Assembly (NCBI GenBank): GCA_914767715.1
Contig: OU612067.1
Coordinates: forward strand, 2,170,001 to 2,234,000
Reading direction: 5' to 3'
Length of the DNA stretch: 64,000 bases
DNA from: Membranipora membranacea
Taxonomy: Eukaryota > Bryozoa > Gymnolaemata > Cheilostomatida > Membraniporidae
The notes beneath the pieces are model-generated. The model ran no database searches. It was not told the origin of the DNA and saw only the letters and a list, made by a program, of their open reading frames with translations. Positions 10,707-22,724 of the stretch are shown one piece after another. Each line of letters starts with the position of its first letter. The first letter of the stretch is position 1. Made by a program: the position numbers and the translations under genes.

Positions 10707-12909
10707 CTGTAGTAATCTCTCTTTTTCTTGGCAGAATCGATGGTAAACTGTTGGGTAAGGTGGCTGAGTTCTGTGACGCTGGAGCGGGGGTAGATTACAG
10801 ATTGGATATTGGAGAACATGTCCGGACCATACAGAGAGACATGTACAACAAGGGGGCGCTACTAACCGTAGTTGACAGAGTTGTCGGCATCAGATCTTAC
10901 TCATCTCTTTATCGTATACATAGTAACGGCTCAAGAGAACTTTTGGCTGGACATCTAGTCACATGGAGTAATAAAATAACAACATTTTCTTACATCAGTT
11001 CGGTGATCCAGATTAATGAGTCGGTAATTCTTATTGCTGACAAGAGGTACCAATGTATAAGTGTGCTTGATACTGTGAGGCAAGAGGTCTTTGTTTTTAG
11101 CGGCATTTGTTCTGACCTCAGTTATTTCTCAACTTTACCTCAAATAGGTGGACGAGATGGTGGATTCTATAACGCCACCTACAGCCAACCGACGTCTGTC
11201 ACAAGATCACCTTTCAGTCCTAATATTCTACTCGTAACAGACGGGAACAAAATAAGAGAACTGGATATCAATACTCGCCGTGTAACGACATTATATTTCC
11301 GCAACAGCTCAACATTCTTAATTAATAATCTGTTATGGAAGGATGGGTTCTATATAGTCGCCTCAAACGAAGGTGTTCACAAATATGATAGGGAATGGAA
11401 GTTCAGAGGGCATCTCGCTCGTCGCAAGGTCTCCGTCCTAGCAGGAGGTGACAATTATGGAATCGCTGAACGCTTTGGGGTAGCGGACTTGGCCGGAGAT
11501 CTTATCATCATATCTTTCACTTATTTCACTCGACATCACACCTATCACAGAAGTCACGTTGCCGCGGTGGTTTTTTCTATTAAACAAAAAGCAGCCGTCT
11601 TCTTACTATTTGATGGCAATGCTAAAGTATCAGACAGTTTACTTACTGTGTACCCTAGATCAATAACCTCACTGACAGACCATAAGTTAGCATTCATCAA
11701 GTATGATGGGAAAGTCTATCCTGCCCACTGCTCACTTATTCAAACCATCCAATTAAAAGGTTGGTGTGAGTCTCCAGACTACATTGTTTCAGCGATTTTA
11801 AAGTTTTGAATATGCATTAGATTTAGCCAATGTGTTGACTTTGATTAGTAAGAAAAAGCTAGTTCAACTGACTTGATGGGTTTGGTGAAAACCTCATTGA
11901 CTACATAAAATTCTCATTTGAGATACAAAACAAAATTGGAATCCAATTTCTTTCTTCTTTTCTTCTTCATAATGCCAAAGTCCATCCATAGTGTTATCAG
12001 TAACATGACGTGTTGAGGGTCAGCATCAGCAGGTACCAGCAGGTGCCAGTTGGCCTAAGTTCCTTGAATGTCATCATTGAATGGCATATTTGTATTAGTA
12101 CTTACTTGGTTTTATTTCCTTGTTTATTTATAGATTATTGCTTGCTAAATGACTCCTTAGTGAAGTATCCTATCGACTATATGATAGATAACACGAGCGG
12201 ATATAAGAGTGAATGTAAAGTTAACTACACCACATTGGATGTTTACTGGGAAAACAAAATAATAAGCGGCCACAACAACTGTACAGAACTCAACAACGAT
12301 ACTTTTATTACCCCTTCTAATCTACAAGCTAGTGTTGTGACTGTGAGTGACAAAACACCTTATCTCCATCTGGTTCAGACAAAGTTATCCAAATCTATAA
12401 TTGGGGACTTCATGAATAACTCGTATTATGGATTAAACAATTTCACACACTCCAGCTCAGAGAAAAATTCATCATCGGCCAGTTCAGAGCAAAACATAAG
12501 ACTTGTAGCAATGATAGCCTTGCCAGTCATTTTTTCATTAATCATCCTCACAGTTGTGTCATTAATTATTTATGGCCAGAAGAAGAGCAGGCAGTCAGCG
12601 CATCAATCACATAATCTTACAGAGGGAACTCTGACTAAGACTCCTGCTGTTGCTGTAGACGAGGATATTGACGAGTATGATGTCATCACTGACGGAGATG
12701 ATAAACATTCTCAAATATTACCTTCACATGCAGAGAACCACCTCTATGTTAATGATCACCTGTACGAGTCAGCTGATACAGACTACACTGAGAGTAACAA
12801 GACAGCTGATACAGACTGCACTAAGAGTAATCTAGAGTTATCATCATGTGGTATTTATGTGATCGATCCTCAGCATATGGATCCAGAAGAAGAAGTATCA
12901 CACTTGTGA
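10655..12909 (+). CDS. single-pass membrane receptor with NHL/beta-propeller-like ectodomain and tyrosine-rich tail
   Basis: Two exons, 10655–11765 and 12134–12909 (donor GTGAGT, acceptor TATAG; phase 1 on both sides), give 628 residues. Residues 1–26 form a signal peptide (MLSASLVLCVLSMVYLDAV). Residues of about 60–365 have the alternating hydrophobic strands and glycine/aspartate turns of a beta-propeller; segments such as GGRDGGFYNATYSQPTSV, NILLVTDGNKIRELD and VSVLAGGDNYGIAERFG resemble NHL repeats. Residues 371–490 are a stalk rich in Asn, Ser and N-glycosylation sequons. One membrane helix lies at about 494–517, followed by basic KKSRQ. The roughly 110-residue tail is acidic and has tyrosine motifs (EYDVI, LYVND, LYESA, DYTES, IYVID) that could bind SH2 proteins if phosphorylated. 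It is not assignable to a named family. An alternative donor six bases upstream would change two residues at the junction. Confidence 0.72.
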
Positions 12910-15900
12910 CCCAGACCATGACTGCAGTCTGGTTCACAGCTAGTAGATTGCAGTGATTATGATTCAGTTAACTTGACTCAAGACTCTAATTGCATCGACC
13001 CTGACGCATCCACCCGGACCGCAACTATTATCACTGTTTTCATCAGGATATATCCATCAAACAGCAATTCAAGAGCGACCGTGTGGCAAAATTGGACCAT
13101 GTAGCAGAATTGGACCATGTGGTAGAATTTGATGCGGTATCTTTTATGGTATTTGCAATATAATCATACACCAGCCTTGACAGTATCTAGACCTGATGTG
13201 CTAAAGATTATACAAATTATGATCTAATATGAGATGGTATTCTGGACCTATTCATTTCATTAGGTGTATTCCTGGATAAATCTTCTCTATTCTTTATCTT
13301 TTCTACTTTATTATGATATGAATACAAACAAAGCTGGCCAAAGCCCAGTCTTAGAACTTGATGTAGTTGTAGGGAGCGATAATCTCTTTTGCTAAAAGTA
13401 GCACTGGCAATCAATGCTTGCGACCGTAGCCAGCGTTCTCAGGCGATGATCGCCACAATTCAATCATTTAGAGTTACCTTTCCGTGTGCAAAGCATCCAT
13501 TACCATCTAAACTTAGGTCAGGTGGCACCATACAGCTAACCATTGTATGACAATCATGATCAAAACGAAGAAAAATGACCATAAATTAAAATTCCCTCCT
13601 ACTATACCCATAACTATTTTTTGCTTAACTTGATGCAGCTACTATTTCCCCTATGCTGTTTTTGTTGCCTCCATGCATAATTTAGCCAACTGTTAATCAG
13701 AATTAATTCATCAATACAGCCTTTCTATCCCATTGGGAGACTAGCCATAAGCCTGACGGTCAGCGTCTTTAGACAATGCTTATATGTTTTCTGAGTTATT
13801 CCCACTTGAAAAAGTGGAGGAAAACTCCAACTTTGCCTTCAGGATAAAAAAATAAATTCTAACAGAATTTGTTAGAGACGTTAATCCATAATTCTTACTA
13901 CATTATGAGTTTACCACAGAATATATATACAGTTACTTTTTTATTGTCAATCTTCAGTAATATTTTTTGATGATCTACAGTAGTAGGAATGACGCTGGTA
14001 TTTTGAGTCACTGGCTCGGTGGGAAAATGTCCAGGTGGGAAACGGCAGAGTGGGATTACGGGAGGTGGGAAAATGGCTTGGTGGGAAAATGGCATTGGGA
14101 AAATGGGGCGGATTCCTGATACACATGCTGCCCTAAATACTACTTATTTTTACTGTATCCAATGGGAAGGTTGTAATAAAACTTTTCTAATTTTTCTAAC
14201 CAGAAGTATATAGAAGTGGATTAGCCTTCATTTTATGTGAGAAGTGGCGACTCCAAAGTAATATACGAATCTGGCTATTATTCAACATGTTGAAATTAAA
14301 GTGGAAGTTTGCCTTCCTGAATAATTACTTCTGAGTTTGCTTTGCAATTCATGTTAGCTTGTGAGGATGTTAGGTCTTCAGTGTTTTTATGTAATTTTAT
14401 ATACTTTTTTTCGCTTGCTGAATCATAAAAATAAAGGCTTCGAATTTTCACTGTTCTGCAATTAATCGCACCAGATTGTGAGAGGGTTTGTGTGACTGAA
14501 AAGCGTAGCATAGAGATAGGTGTCATTCATGTTGATCCTCTACGGTTATCTCTCATGATGAGAATTGTTGTACTTACTAAGCTGTGTAATAGATGTCATA
14601 AATAAATGGTGGGCATCCCTGCTTGTTTGTCTACCACTACAGTCTATGTTTGTTCATTACTCATCTCTTATTAGCTTTTCAAATATCGATGAGTAGTAAT
14701 TAAATAGTTAGCTAATATTAACCCTCAAACTTATCGATAAAATAATGAAATACCTGAGTCATAGATGAGATGTCTATCTTATAACAGAATTACTCTGCGA
14801 GATTCTGATTACCTCATGTCAATTTTGTGGTGGTAGTAAAAACCACAAATACCCACCTCTATAATACCCACCCATAGAGTGATTATATACTCTATGTACG
14901 CACCACACACTCTGCAGGCTGGGATAATAGCGTAGATATGTCATATTGAGTCTACATTGATTACCAATGATAGCAGTGGTTACCATGCCGATTGTGTTAA
15001 CCACCAGCCCATAAGTAGATAATAATATAGCCTGGGTATCCAATCAAAATGTAGTGTGTATAATTGTATATCACAGATGTTACTGTGGGGCAGAGCTAGT
15101 TTATTATGATTGGTAAACGTATCAATCATCCTATGTGACGGCTCAGTAACAAGGGAATAATTATCAGTCAGTCAGGGAAAGCCTAGAGAGATAACAGTTA
15201 GTAGAAGGCACTATGCTGTAGCTAGTAACCCGCATCGCTCCAGCTCGGTCGGTCAGACTTTGATACTGTAAGTAAACATTGCACACAAATAACTTAGTAT
15301 GTACTAAACTTTGATCTTCTTACGCACAATTAGATGTGCTGTGATGGTATTTGTGTCTGATCTGTTAGTATTATCAAGGAGTATTATTGATAAGATAAGA
15401 TAATAGTGAACTAGGAATGTACTGTAATACAGCTGGTATTAATCAGACCGAACCCTTTAGGGAGCACATCCTAACAAAATAAACCTCATCTCGAATAAGT
15501 CACTGGAGGCCTAAAGAGATAAATAACATTCTCAGACTCTTTGGATAAACAGATCGTAGACCGGTACATTGGTGCTCGACACACCACTGGGTAATAACGA
15601 TAGTACACACAACACACAACACACAGCACAATATAAGCTGATCAGTCGTCGAAGTACAATATCAGCAGCAGATGAGTCAATTACAATAATCTGATCAAGG
15701 TAGGAATCTCTCTTCTGATGTACATCGCTACTGAGATTTATTGCAGGTTAACTGTGATTTTAAAGAGGAAGTAATTTTGCGTAGTAGGGACATTAATCTA
15801 ATGGCTGCAACATACATATGAAATATCTACACGATATTATGATTTAGTTAGGAAAATAATTTACCTACTGGTTATCACATGATATCAATGTTCGGTCGAG

Positions 15901-16647
15901 ATATCTCGAGGAAAATATAATGTCAATAAAACTCAATTTGGGTTTCTAGAAAGTGCCTGTTATATATTATAAACCTGTGGGCATTACTGCGTGTTATATA
16001 CCTGTGGGAATTTTTTTATTTTATATCTTGCTATTTATACACCGCTACATATATATTCCTAATAAGCTTTCTGAACTGCTTACATGTATCACCATTCACC
16101 AATGACTTTCATATATAACCATCTGGACTCACTAATTAAAATAGATATCCGTAGTCGCTAGAGTCGACAAATACTGGCTCTCAAAGTGGAGTACCGCACC
16201 CACGAGACTTTTATGTAGGCTAATGAAGTTCATGTTTTTTGTGGCCTCAAACAATCAATCAAACTTCAGTTAATCCTAGCGAATTATTTATTCACTACCA
16301 TATATTACTCAAACCCGGGCTATTGTGTGTAGGAACAAATGTGTAATGTGACATATCGCCATGAAGGCCTGACTCCAACCTCTAGGCTGGGCGAATTACA
16401 ATAATAATGAAGCCAAGGTAATTATTATCACATAGAAAAACAATCACAAATCGTTACTACTGTATACGCTAAACTAAGCTCGGTAGGAAGGATAACCACA
16501 ACAAATTATCAAGTTATGCAAAGTAATGCAGAATCACTGTTATTACTGACAGATCTTACTTAGTAGTAGGTGAATATTAGAGCTTATACTGTTCACAAAA
16601 ATGCCATCTGTACGAGTATGTCCTATTCATACCAGCATATCTAAAGC
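12910..16647. other. intergenic, no supported gene
   Basis: Both strands have only short frames without domain similarity. Short imperfect repeats occur (GGACCATGT near 13095–13130; a GGTGGGAAAAT cluster at 14028–14105). Splice-like donors near 15270 and 15700 might belong to untranslated exons of the glycosyltransferase gene downstream, but I cannot support that. Confidence 0.5.
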
Positions 16648-16980
16648 GCTATCAACAAGAAGTCAACATCACAGACGCAGCCATCGAACGCAAGTCAACA
16701 TCACAGGAGCAACCATCAACAATAAGTCAACATCGCAGGAACAACTATCAACAATAAGTCAACATCACCAGAACAACCATCAACAATCAGTCAACATCGC
16801 AGGAGCAACCGTCAACAATAAGTCAACATCACCAGAACTACTCTCAACAATAAGTCAACATCACCGGAACAACCATCAACAATAAGTCAACATCGCAGGA
16901 GCAACCGTCAACAATAAGTCAGCATCGCATGAGAATCCGTCAACAATCAGTCAACATTGCAGGAACAACCATCAACACCT
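16648..16980 (+). repeat. 32-bp minisatellite
   Basis: About ten imperfect copies of a 32-bp unit with core CAACAATAAGTCAACATC, alternating GCAGGAG and ACCAGAA ends. The unit length is not a multiple of 3 and the family has no spacer sequences, so it is neither a coding repeat nor a CRISPR array. Confidence 0.93.
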
Positions 16981-17303
16981 CAAATCCAATAGCACAGATG
17001 CTTTAAACAGGTTTTTATGTATTTTTTCCCCTTGGAATCAAGAAACAGCATTGCTAATCTTGCTAATCCTATGGAATTTCCCACATGAAATCGAATTAGA
17101 AAAACTTCATAGAATTTCATAGCTCACACTTCATAAATCAAAGTGTTTTAATGTCAGGATGACACAATATTACCAAGCTTACTGATAGTGTTTTATTTAT
17201 TAGTGGTTACCTCCTAATGAATAACTGCTGCTGTATTCACATGGCGCTCAGATAAATAGATACATTCATCTTTTCTCACAGCTCAGGAAGCTCAGGTACA
17301 TTT

Positions 17304-17370
17304 TACCCAAAAGCAAAGCTCTGTTGCTCCATGGGTTCAATTGAAGCAACAGAGCTTTGCTTTTGGGTAC
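17304..17370. repeat. short hairpin, about 25-bp arms
   Basis: ACCCAAAAGCAAAGCTCTGT at about 17306 is mirrored by ACAGAGCTTTGCTTTTGGGT ending about 17369, with a loop of roughly 14 bases (atgggttcaatt). It could be a tiny MITE or a palindrome left by template switching. No pre-miRNA claim is made because the arms are too perfect and no flanking signals are visible. Confidence 0.85.
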
Positions 17371-17711
17371 TAATGACTGTAATTTACAAGTAATAACTGC
17401 GGTAGAACAGGCGAGACCGAGATTCACATGCTTCCCACTGTAACATCATAATATCCTTTGCAACTTTGAAGTGGTCAAAACTGTTCACGGAATTGTTTGG
17501 TTGAAAGAATAGATGCTGAGTTACTCAACTTTTGAGAATGTTTCATACTCAAGCAAAGACATCACACATTAAATTGGTATTCATTCTAAAATGATTAGTT
17601 TTTGAGATATTTAAAAATAGAAGTTTAACCTCTTCACTATCCCATCTGACATTGAGATAAGTTTTGGAAAGTCTGTCGGTGGCAATAGTCTAATATTTAC
17701 TCCCTGATATG

Positions 17712-17809
17712 ATCACAGAGTAAGTATTTATAATCTTTGGTTAGGGTACAACATATATCATGTTAGTGATAGAAATAACACATCAATCATTATATCCTTA
17801 CTCTGTGAT
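17712..17809. mobile_element. MITE with CACAGAGTAAG terminal inverted repeats, 98 bp
   Basis: Terminal inverted repeats ATCACAGAGTAAG and CTTACTCTGTGAT bound a roughly 70-bp AT-rich interior. The same terminus occurs at 22514–22547 and 22681–22724, so this is the longest of three local members. It is non-autonomous. Confidence 0.75.
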
Positions 17810-18187
17810 ATGATAATGTCATAAATATTTGATATCTTGTGACACCGGCTAGCCATAACACTAATATTAATAATTCCAATTTTTGAAAAGGTGAATATGA
17901 GCCCTCTGTATCTCTGAAACCACCTGATCAGGATGCCTTGAATTCTTTTTCAATTTTAAAGGACAGCTTTATAGTCGACAATAAATGTTATACTGTTGGC
18001 TTGTATTCATTGGTTTTCCTTCTCCTGACATATCTCACTTCATTGCTTATATTTTTTTAAGCACAGCTGTGCTGGATGTAACATAACACAAACTTTAGTA
18101 TTGATCTACCAATATAAATAAATATCCTAGGATAATTCTATATAAATAATTATTGGGATACTCTGGGATCTGGCATGCTATGTAAAA

Positions 18188-18511
18188 GGAGTCAGGAGTG
18201 GTCTGACGGTTAAGGGTATGGACTTGTGATCTTATGATCCAGGTTCGATTCCTGGCGCCGGCTGTCATTTCTGATTTGGCACTGGCAAGCCATTCATCCT
18301 AGCCAGGTCTGTTCGGATCAGGACCATAAATACAGGAGGTCTACTGTGTGCTTGCATGCAGTATAAAGATCCCCCTCTGCCTCTTCGAAAAAAGAGTAGC
18401 CGGCAACGGCGGGCAAGGATATAGGGTACTACCCCACACAAGCCACCCGAGCTTAAGGGGGCCTGTTAAATAAGGCGGTCAAATAAGACCTAGTGCATAG
18501 AAAAAAAAAAT
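18188..18511 (+). mobile_element. tRNA-derived SINE with A-rich tail
   Basis: The head contains an A-box-like TGGTCTGACGGTTAAGGG and a good B-box (GGTTCGATTCC at about 18243). A roughly 230-bp tRNA-unrelated body follows (CCTCTTCGAAAAAAGAGTAGCCGGC…), ending in a run of A at about 18500–18510. The head differs from the SINE at 3733, so two families may be present. Confidence 0.75.
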
Positions 18512-18687
18512 ACATATCTTAGGACAACTCCCATGTAAATATTTGATATATCTTATGTTTTAGGTCTTGAGGATTGAGAGTCAATACCAAGAGTAGCAGC
18601 ATAACCTGCTGGTTAAATATATACTCTCTCCAGTATACCAATACATACAGTACTCATATTCATATAAACTCTCTCAGCACAACAACT

Positions 18688-21561
18688 ATGACGATGACAG
18701 TAAGCACCCGATGCCGCTGGTGCTGCCGCACTAGAGGATATTGGATAGTGATTAGTCTGCTGCTGCTTATACAGATAGTAAGTGGATATCCTCATGACGT
18801 TGAACAGATAAACAGCGGAGGTAAATCCCTCGCTGACTCATTAGTATATCACGCTGCCGCTGGGTCGTCAGATAATAGTGGTACTGCTGACGGTTACGCT
18901 GATGACTTTGAGACGGCTGCTGACTCGTCCACTTATGTTAATCCTTATAAGTATAAGTTTACTCTGGGAGTAGAGCCGTGTTCAGCTGATACCGAGCTTC
19001 TCATCATAGTACACACATCGGCAGCATCGGTGAGTTAATACTACATCTACTACATATCCCTTACCCTCCATAAATCCCCACATAAATCTGAGCAGTATAC
19101 CCTGTAGGCAACTCCCCCTCTGAACATCACACTTTCTGGGACCAGCACCTCATTTAGAATGGTTTGGATTGGAACACAAATACATATTTGTTACTAAGGT
19201 ATATCTTGACTTGTTTCCTCATAATAAATAAATTGATTTATTATGGTATGTAAGCAAATCTGTTGGTCGCCATGGACTTATTATTTGTGTAAAATGGGGG
19301 TCGTGTTTGATATATCTATGTTTAATTTATATTTAAAAGCCGATATACAGTAACAGGAGAATCCTGCTACGAGGTACCTGGCTTAATAAAGATTATATAG
19401 AGAAGAGCCTGGGACTGAAATCTAGGATCATATTCTTTATGGGCAAACCGAAGACTGCAGATTATCAATCACTAGTGGAGTATGAGAGTGAACAATACAG
19501 AGATATCGTACAATCTGACTTTGTGGATTCTTATAATCACAATACATACAAGGCTATGTCTTTCTTACTGTGAGTATGCTATCATACAGTATTAGTGACA
19601 TCCCGACTACCTCCAGTTGGGATAAAAGGGTTATCTCACCTTTGACTAAATTCAAGATTAAGACCTCAATTTTAGGCTTCATTTCTGAACCTCTGTGATT
19701 GTTTTAAAACTAGTGTGAGGAGCTGTACAAAAGGTTTTGAAATTGTTTTATTTTGAGTCAATATAAATATGACACAAGCAGCACAGAGAAATTTTCTATC
19801 GGTTTTATGAATGTTCTTAAACCAACTTGAATAATATTGCTCCACACTGACATTCGAATTCCTAGAAAAAATTAAATAGGCAGACAAGGACCAGGCGCTC
19901 ATGGACAAAAAACAAACCTGACCGAATTACAAAAAATAGAGTACCTAGTTTCAAACAGGCTCGCACAGACCTTTGTTCAATTCATTCATTTTACTATGCT
20001 GTAATAACTAAGCAAAATTATCTTTTATCTGCAAGATTAGAAAGTGAACAGATTCTGAAATATCAATGTAGTAAATTCGACAAAAGATTTTGTAAGCAAA
20101 TTTCAGCAGTTATTTTAACTCAACATTTTAATAGAGCAAGCGATCATATGATTAGAAATAAATTAATTTTTGGTCCTGATTATGAGAAATGGTAAGAGAG
20201 CCTTGGTTCCCAGGTAACAGAGCCTGGGTTTTCAGGTAAGAGAGCGTAAGAGAGTCACCAGGATAACTCTTGTTATCAGACTTAAAGTATTGTTATTATA
20301 CAGATGGACCTCTAAGTACTGCTCTCATGCCTCGTTATTAATGAAGATAGATGATGACGTGTTACTGAAGACCGACACTCTACCGTCGCTCAAGAAGAGC
20401 ATGCATAGCTGGATACAAAGTGGTACGCCTCTTTATATAGGTAAGAATCCTGGCTTTACTATAAGTAAGAACCCTGGCTTTATTAAAGGTCAAAGTTATG
20501 TCCGTGCAAATTTCAAGTATTATCCAAATACAAACATCGTTATCAAATAGGAACCCATTGTCCATAAATGAAGTCCTAACATTGTGTAACAGCCAAAGGA
20601 TTACTCTTAATAATGATAGACAATTATTTAGTTCCCTCAACTGCTAAATTGGGGACACAAGGAGTCGTTACTAATGAGTCAAACAGTCATACACAGAGTA
20701 TATATATTATAAATATATAATACATAATATCAAATAAGTTTTATTTGCTGATAAAAGTCATGGTGACATATAAGACCGAGCAAAGTAGAAAATAATACTT
20801 GATTGAAGATTTTGACAAACTTCTAACACGCAAGCAAATTTGTCCTAATATTGCAGCCTGACTCTTGCGGCACCCACTATTTCGCTGCCCATCCCTAGGA
20901 GTGTGTCACGTGTGGGTGATAGAACATACATAATCTCTGATGATACTTATGGTTGGGTCTTTGAAAGTCATGGTAGTTGTAAATTCCAAACTGGATAATA
21001 TATAAAATACTTCACCCAGAGGTTACCGACCACTCCGCATACCTACAACGGCCACAGATATTTCCACCTCGACAGGTAAACCATCTGGATATCCAAACAA
21101 CCCACTGATGTCAGCCTAGTGTCTAATAAAAAATAAATAATATCTTTACAGGGAAATTTCTAGAGGCTCAGGTAAACCGAGATCCCAACAGCAAATGGTA
21201 CGTTTCCAGGGACGTGTATCCAAATGAGACATATCCCGTATGGTTCCAGGGCTTAGTATACTTCCTTACTCCATCTTGTTCAGCGCAGTTATTCCAGCAA
21301 TCACTGCAGACACGGTATATGCATACAGATGACGTATTTATGGGAATAGTAGTACATAAAGTACCTGCTATCAGAAAAGGAATCATCAAGAAAAACAATC
21401 TGTCAGCTTTCGCTACTGCAAATAAAGATATAGAAAAAAAACTAGCTGCTTTCTGGCTGAGAGGAAGTATTCCATTTTTTCATATACCAAACCCACGGAT
21501 ATACATATTATGGGCCACTGAAGATATGAGACCAAAACCAGATCATTGGTTTAGGGGTTAG
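18688..21561 (+). CDS. GT31 beta-1,3-galactosyltransferase-like glycosyltransferase
   Basis: Four exons, 18688–19029, 19340–19569, 20304–20440 and 21152–21561, give 372 residues. The start at 18688 (MTMTVSTRCRW) puts a basic stretch before a hydrophobic signal anchor (YWIVISLLLLIQIV), the type II topology of Golgi glycosyltransferases; an in-frame ATG at 18574 would add 38 atypical residues. GT31 motifs follow in order: RRILLRGTWL (about 119–128), the metal-binding DxD in MKIDDDVLL (DDD 207–209), YPVWFQGLVYFL (about 264–275) and TDDVFMG (295–301), where the family usually has ED-V at the presumed active-site acid. The expected role is adding galactose or GlcNAc in beta-1,3 linkage to glycans in the Golgi; donor and acceptor cannot be told. 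The C-terminus is a short variable tail. Confidence 0.88.
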
Positions 21562-22513
21562 TGTCAAAACCTGCCCTAGTGGAGTCATATCTTTGCCATT
21601 TATTTGCCATTCTTAAATCCGTCTTCCTCTTACTGATCTTGTGTTGATACACTCTTTGAGTTACCTTTTACTCTCAACTGTTTTTAAATTATAGCATGAA
21701 CGCTTGGTAGAAGGACCGACTAATAACAATTTTATTTACTTACTTAAATTACTAATATATTATTTAGCAGCTATCATCAATATCTTCAGTGTTTATTATT
21801 CAGAGAAATGCACAATAATTACTTGTAACCTGGGATAGCAAGGAGGTTAAGGGTGGGCTTGTCACACAACAACCTTTTTTACTTGCAGCTGCGTTTCCAG
21901 GTTAAGATGGGGGGGGGGGGGTTTATAATCTACTCGATAGTATTTGGCCAGATATGCAGTGTCACATAACGATAGAAGTCATAACTGCCCATGTCACACA
22001 AATAATCCATCTTGTGAAATCATAAATCATAATCATAAATCATAACTATTCAGTCAAGCGCTGAATAGTTGCAGCAATGGTTCTTGCTTGTCATGGGCAA
22101 AAAAGTAAGTGAAAGGAATATGAGAGGCAAACGAAAGGAGGGAATGACATGTCGCTATTTTATTGACACCTAAGATTGAACAGTGTACTTTTTAACTTTT
22201 TTTTTCGATGATTGCGTTGAGGTCTGATATCATTACACACGTACTGAATTAATCCTGGGGCTATAGATGCAGGATAGGACAGTTTTTGGGTAGCAAAATA
22301 CACGGGTAATGAACTACATATGGCAAAATTAACTCTGCATTTGGTGGAGTAGCAGAGAGGTCAAGATTGATGAACATAAATAATAAACATGTGAAGAATG
22401 ACACAAGTAATCGCCCATGTTAACACTGGCAGATTTAGATCCTATTATTAACTACAACATAATTACTGGGGTGATATTTCACCACTCTGCTTATTCCACA
22501 ACTGGTCCATGTT

Positions 22514-22547
22514 ATCACAGAGTAAGGATGTAACCTTATTCTGTGAT
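22514..22547. mobile_element. minimal palindromic MITE relic
   Basis: 34 bp reading ATCACAGAGTAAGG, a few bases, then CCTTATTCTGTGAT. It consists of little more than the two termini of the family at 17712–17809. Confidence 0.6.
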
Positions 22548-22680
22548 GTTATGTCCATAGTTACTACAGAAGTTTCAGATTAAGCACAATCACAGAACTT
22601 CCTCTACGCAATTAGTTTTCCTGCCGTAAATCAATGACAGTAAAATTGACAGATACTTTATTGTGTAATATTAGATACAT

Positions 22681-22724
22681 TCACAGAGTAAGGATATATA
22701 TATATATATATCCTTACTCTGTGA
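22681..22724. mobile_element. palindromic MITE relic with (TA)n centre
   Basis: A 44-bp perfect palindrome: TCACAGAGTAAGGATATA followed by alternating TA and the mirror-image end. Same termini as the elements at 17712 and 22514; only about 130 bp separates it from the latter. Confidence 0.7.

Noticed and set aside
16601-16980. CRISPR-like direct repeats or a coding repeat protein
   Set aside because: Units are directly adjacent with no spacers, vary in sequence, are 32 bp long (frame-shifting) and lie in an animal genome.
17304-17370. miRNA precursor
   Set aside because: The arms are nearly perfectly complementary with a tiny loop, more like a palindromic element; no expression evidence.
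18574-18687. Upstream ATG of the GT31 enzyme
   Set aside because: It would add 38 residues before the signal anchor. The ATG at 18688 gives the usual short cytoplasmic tail.
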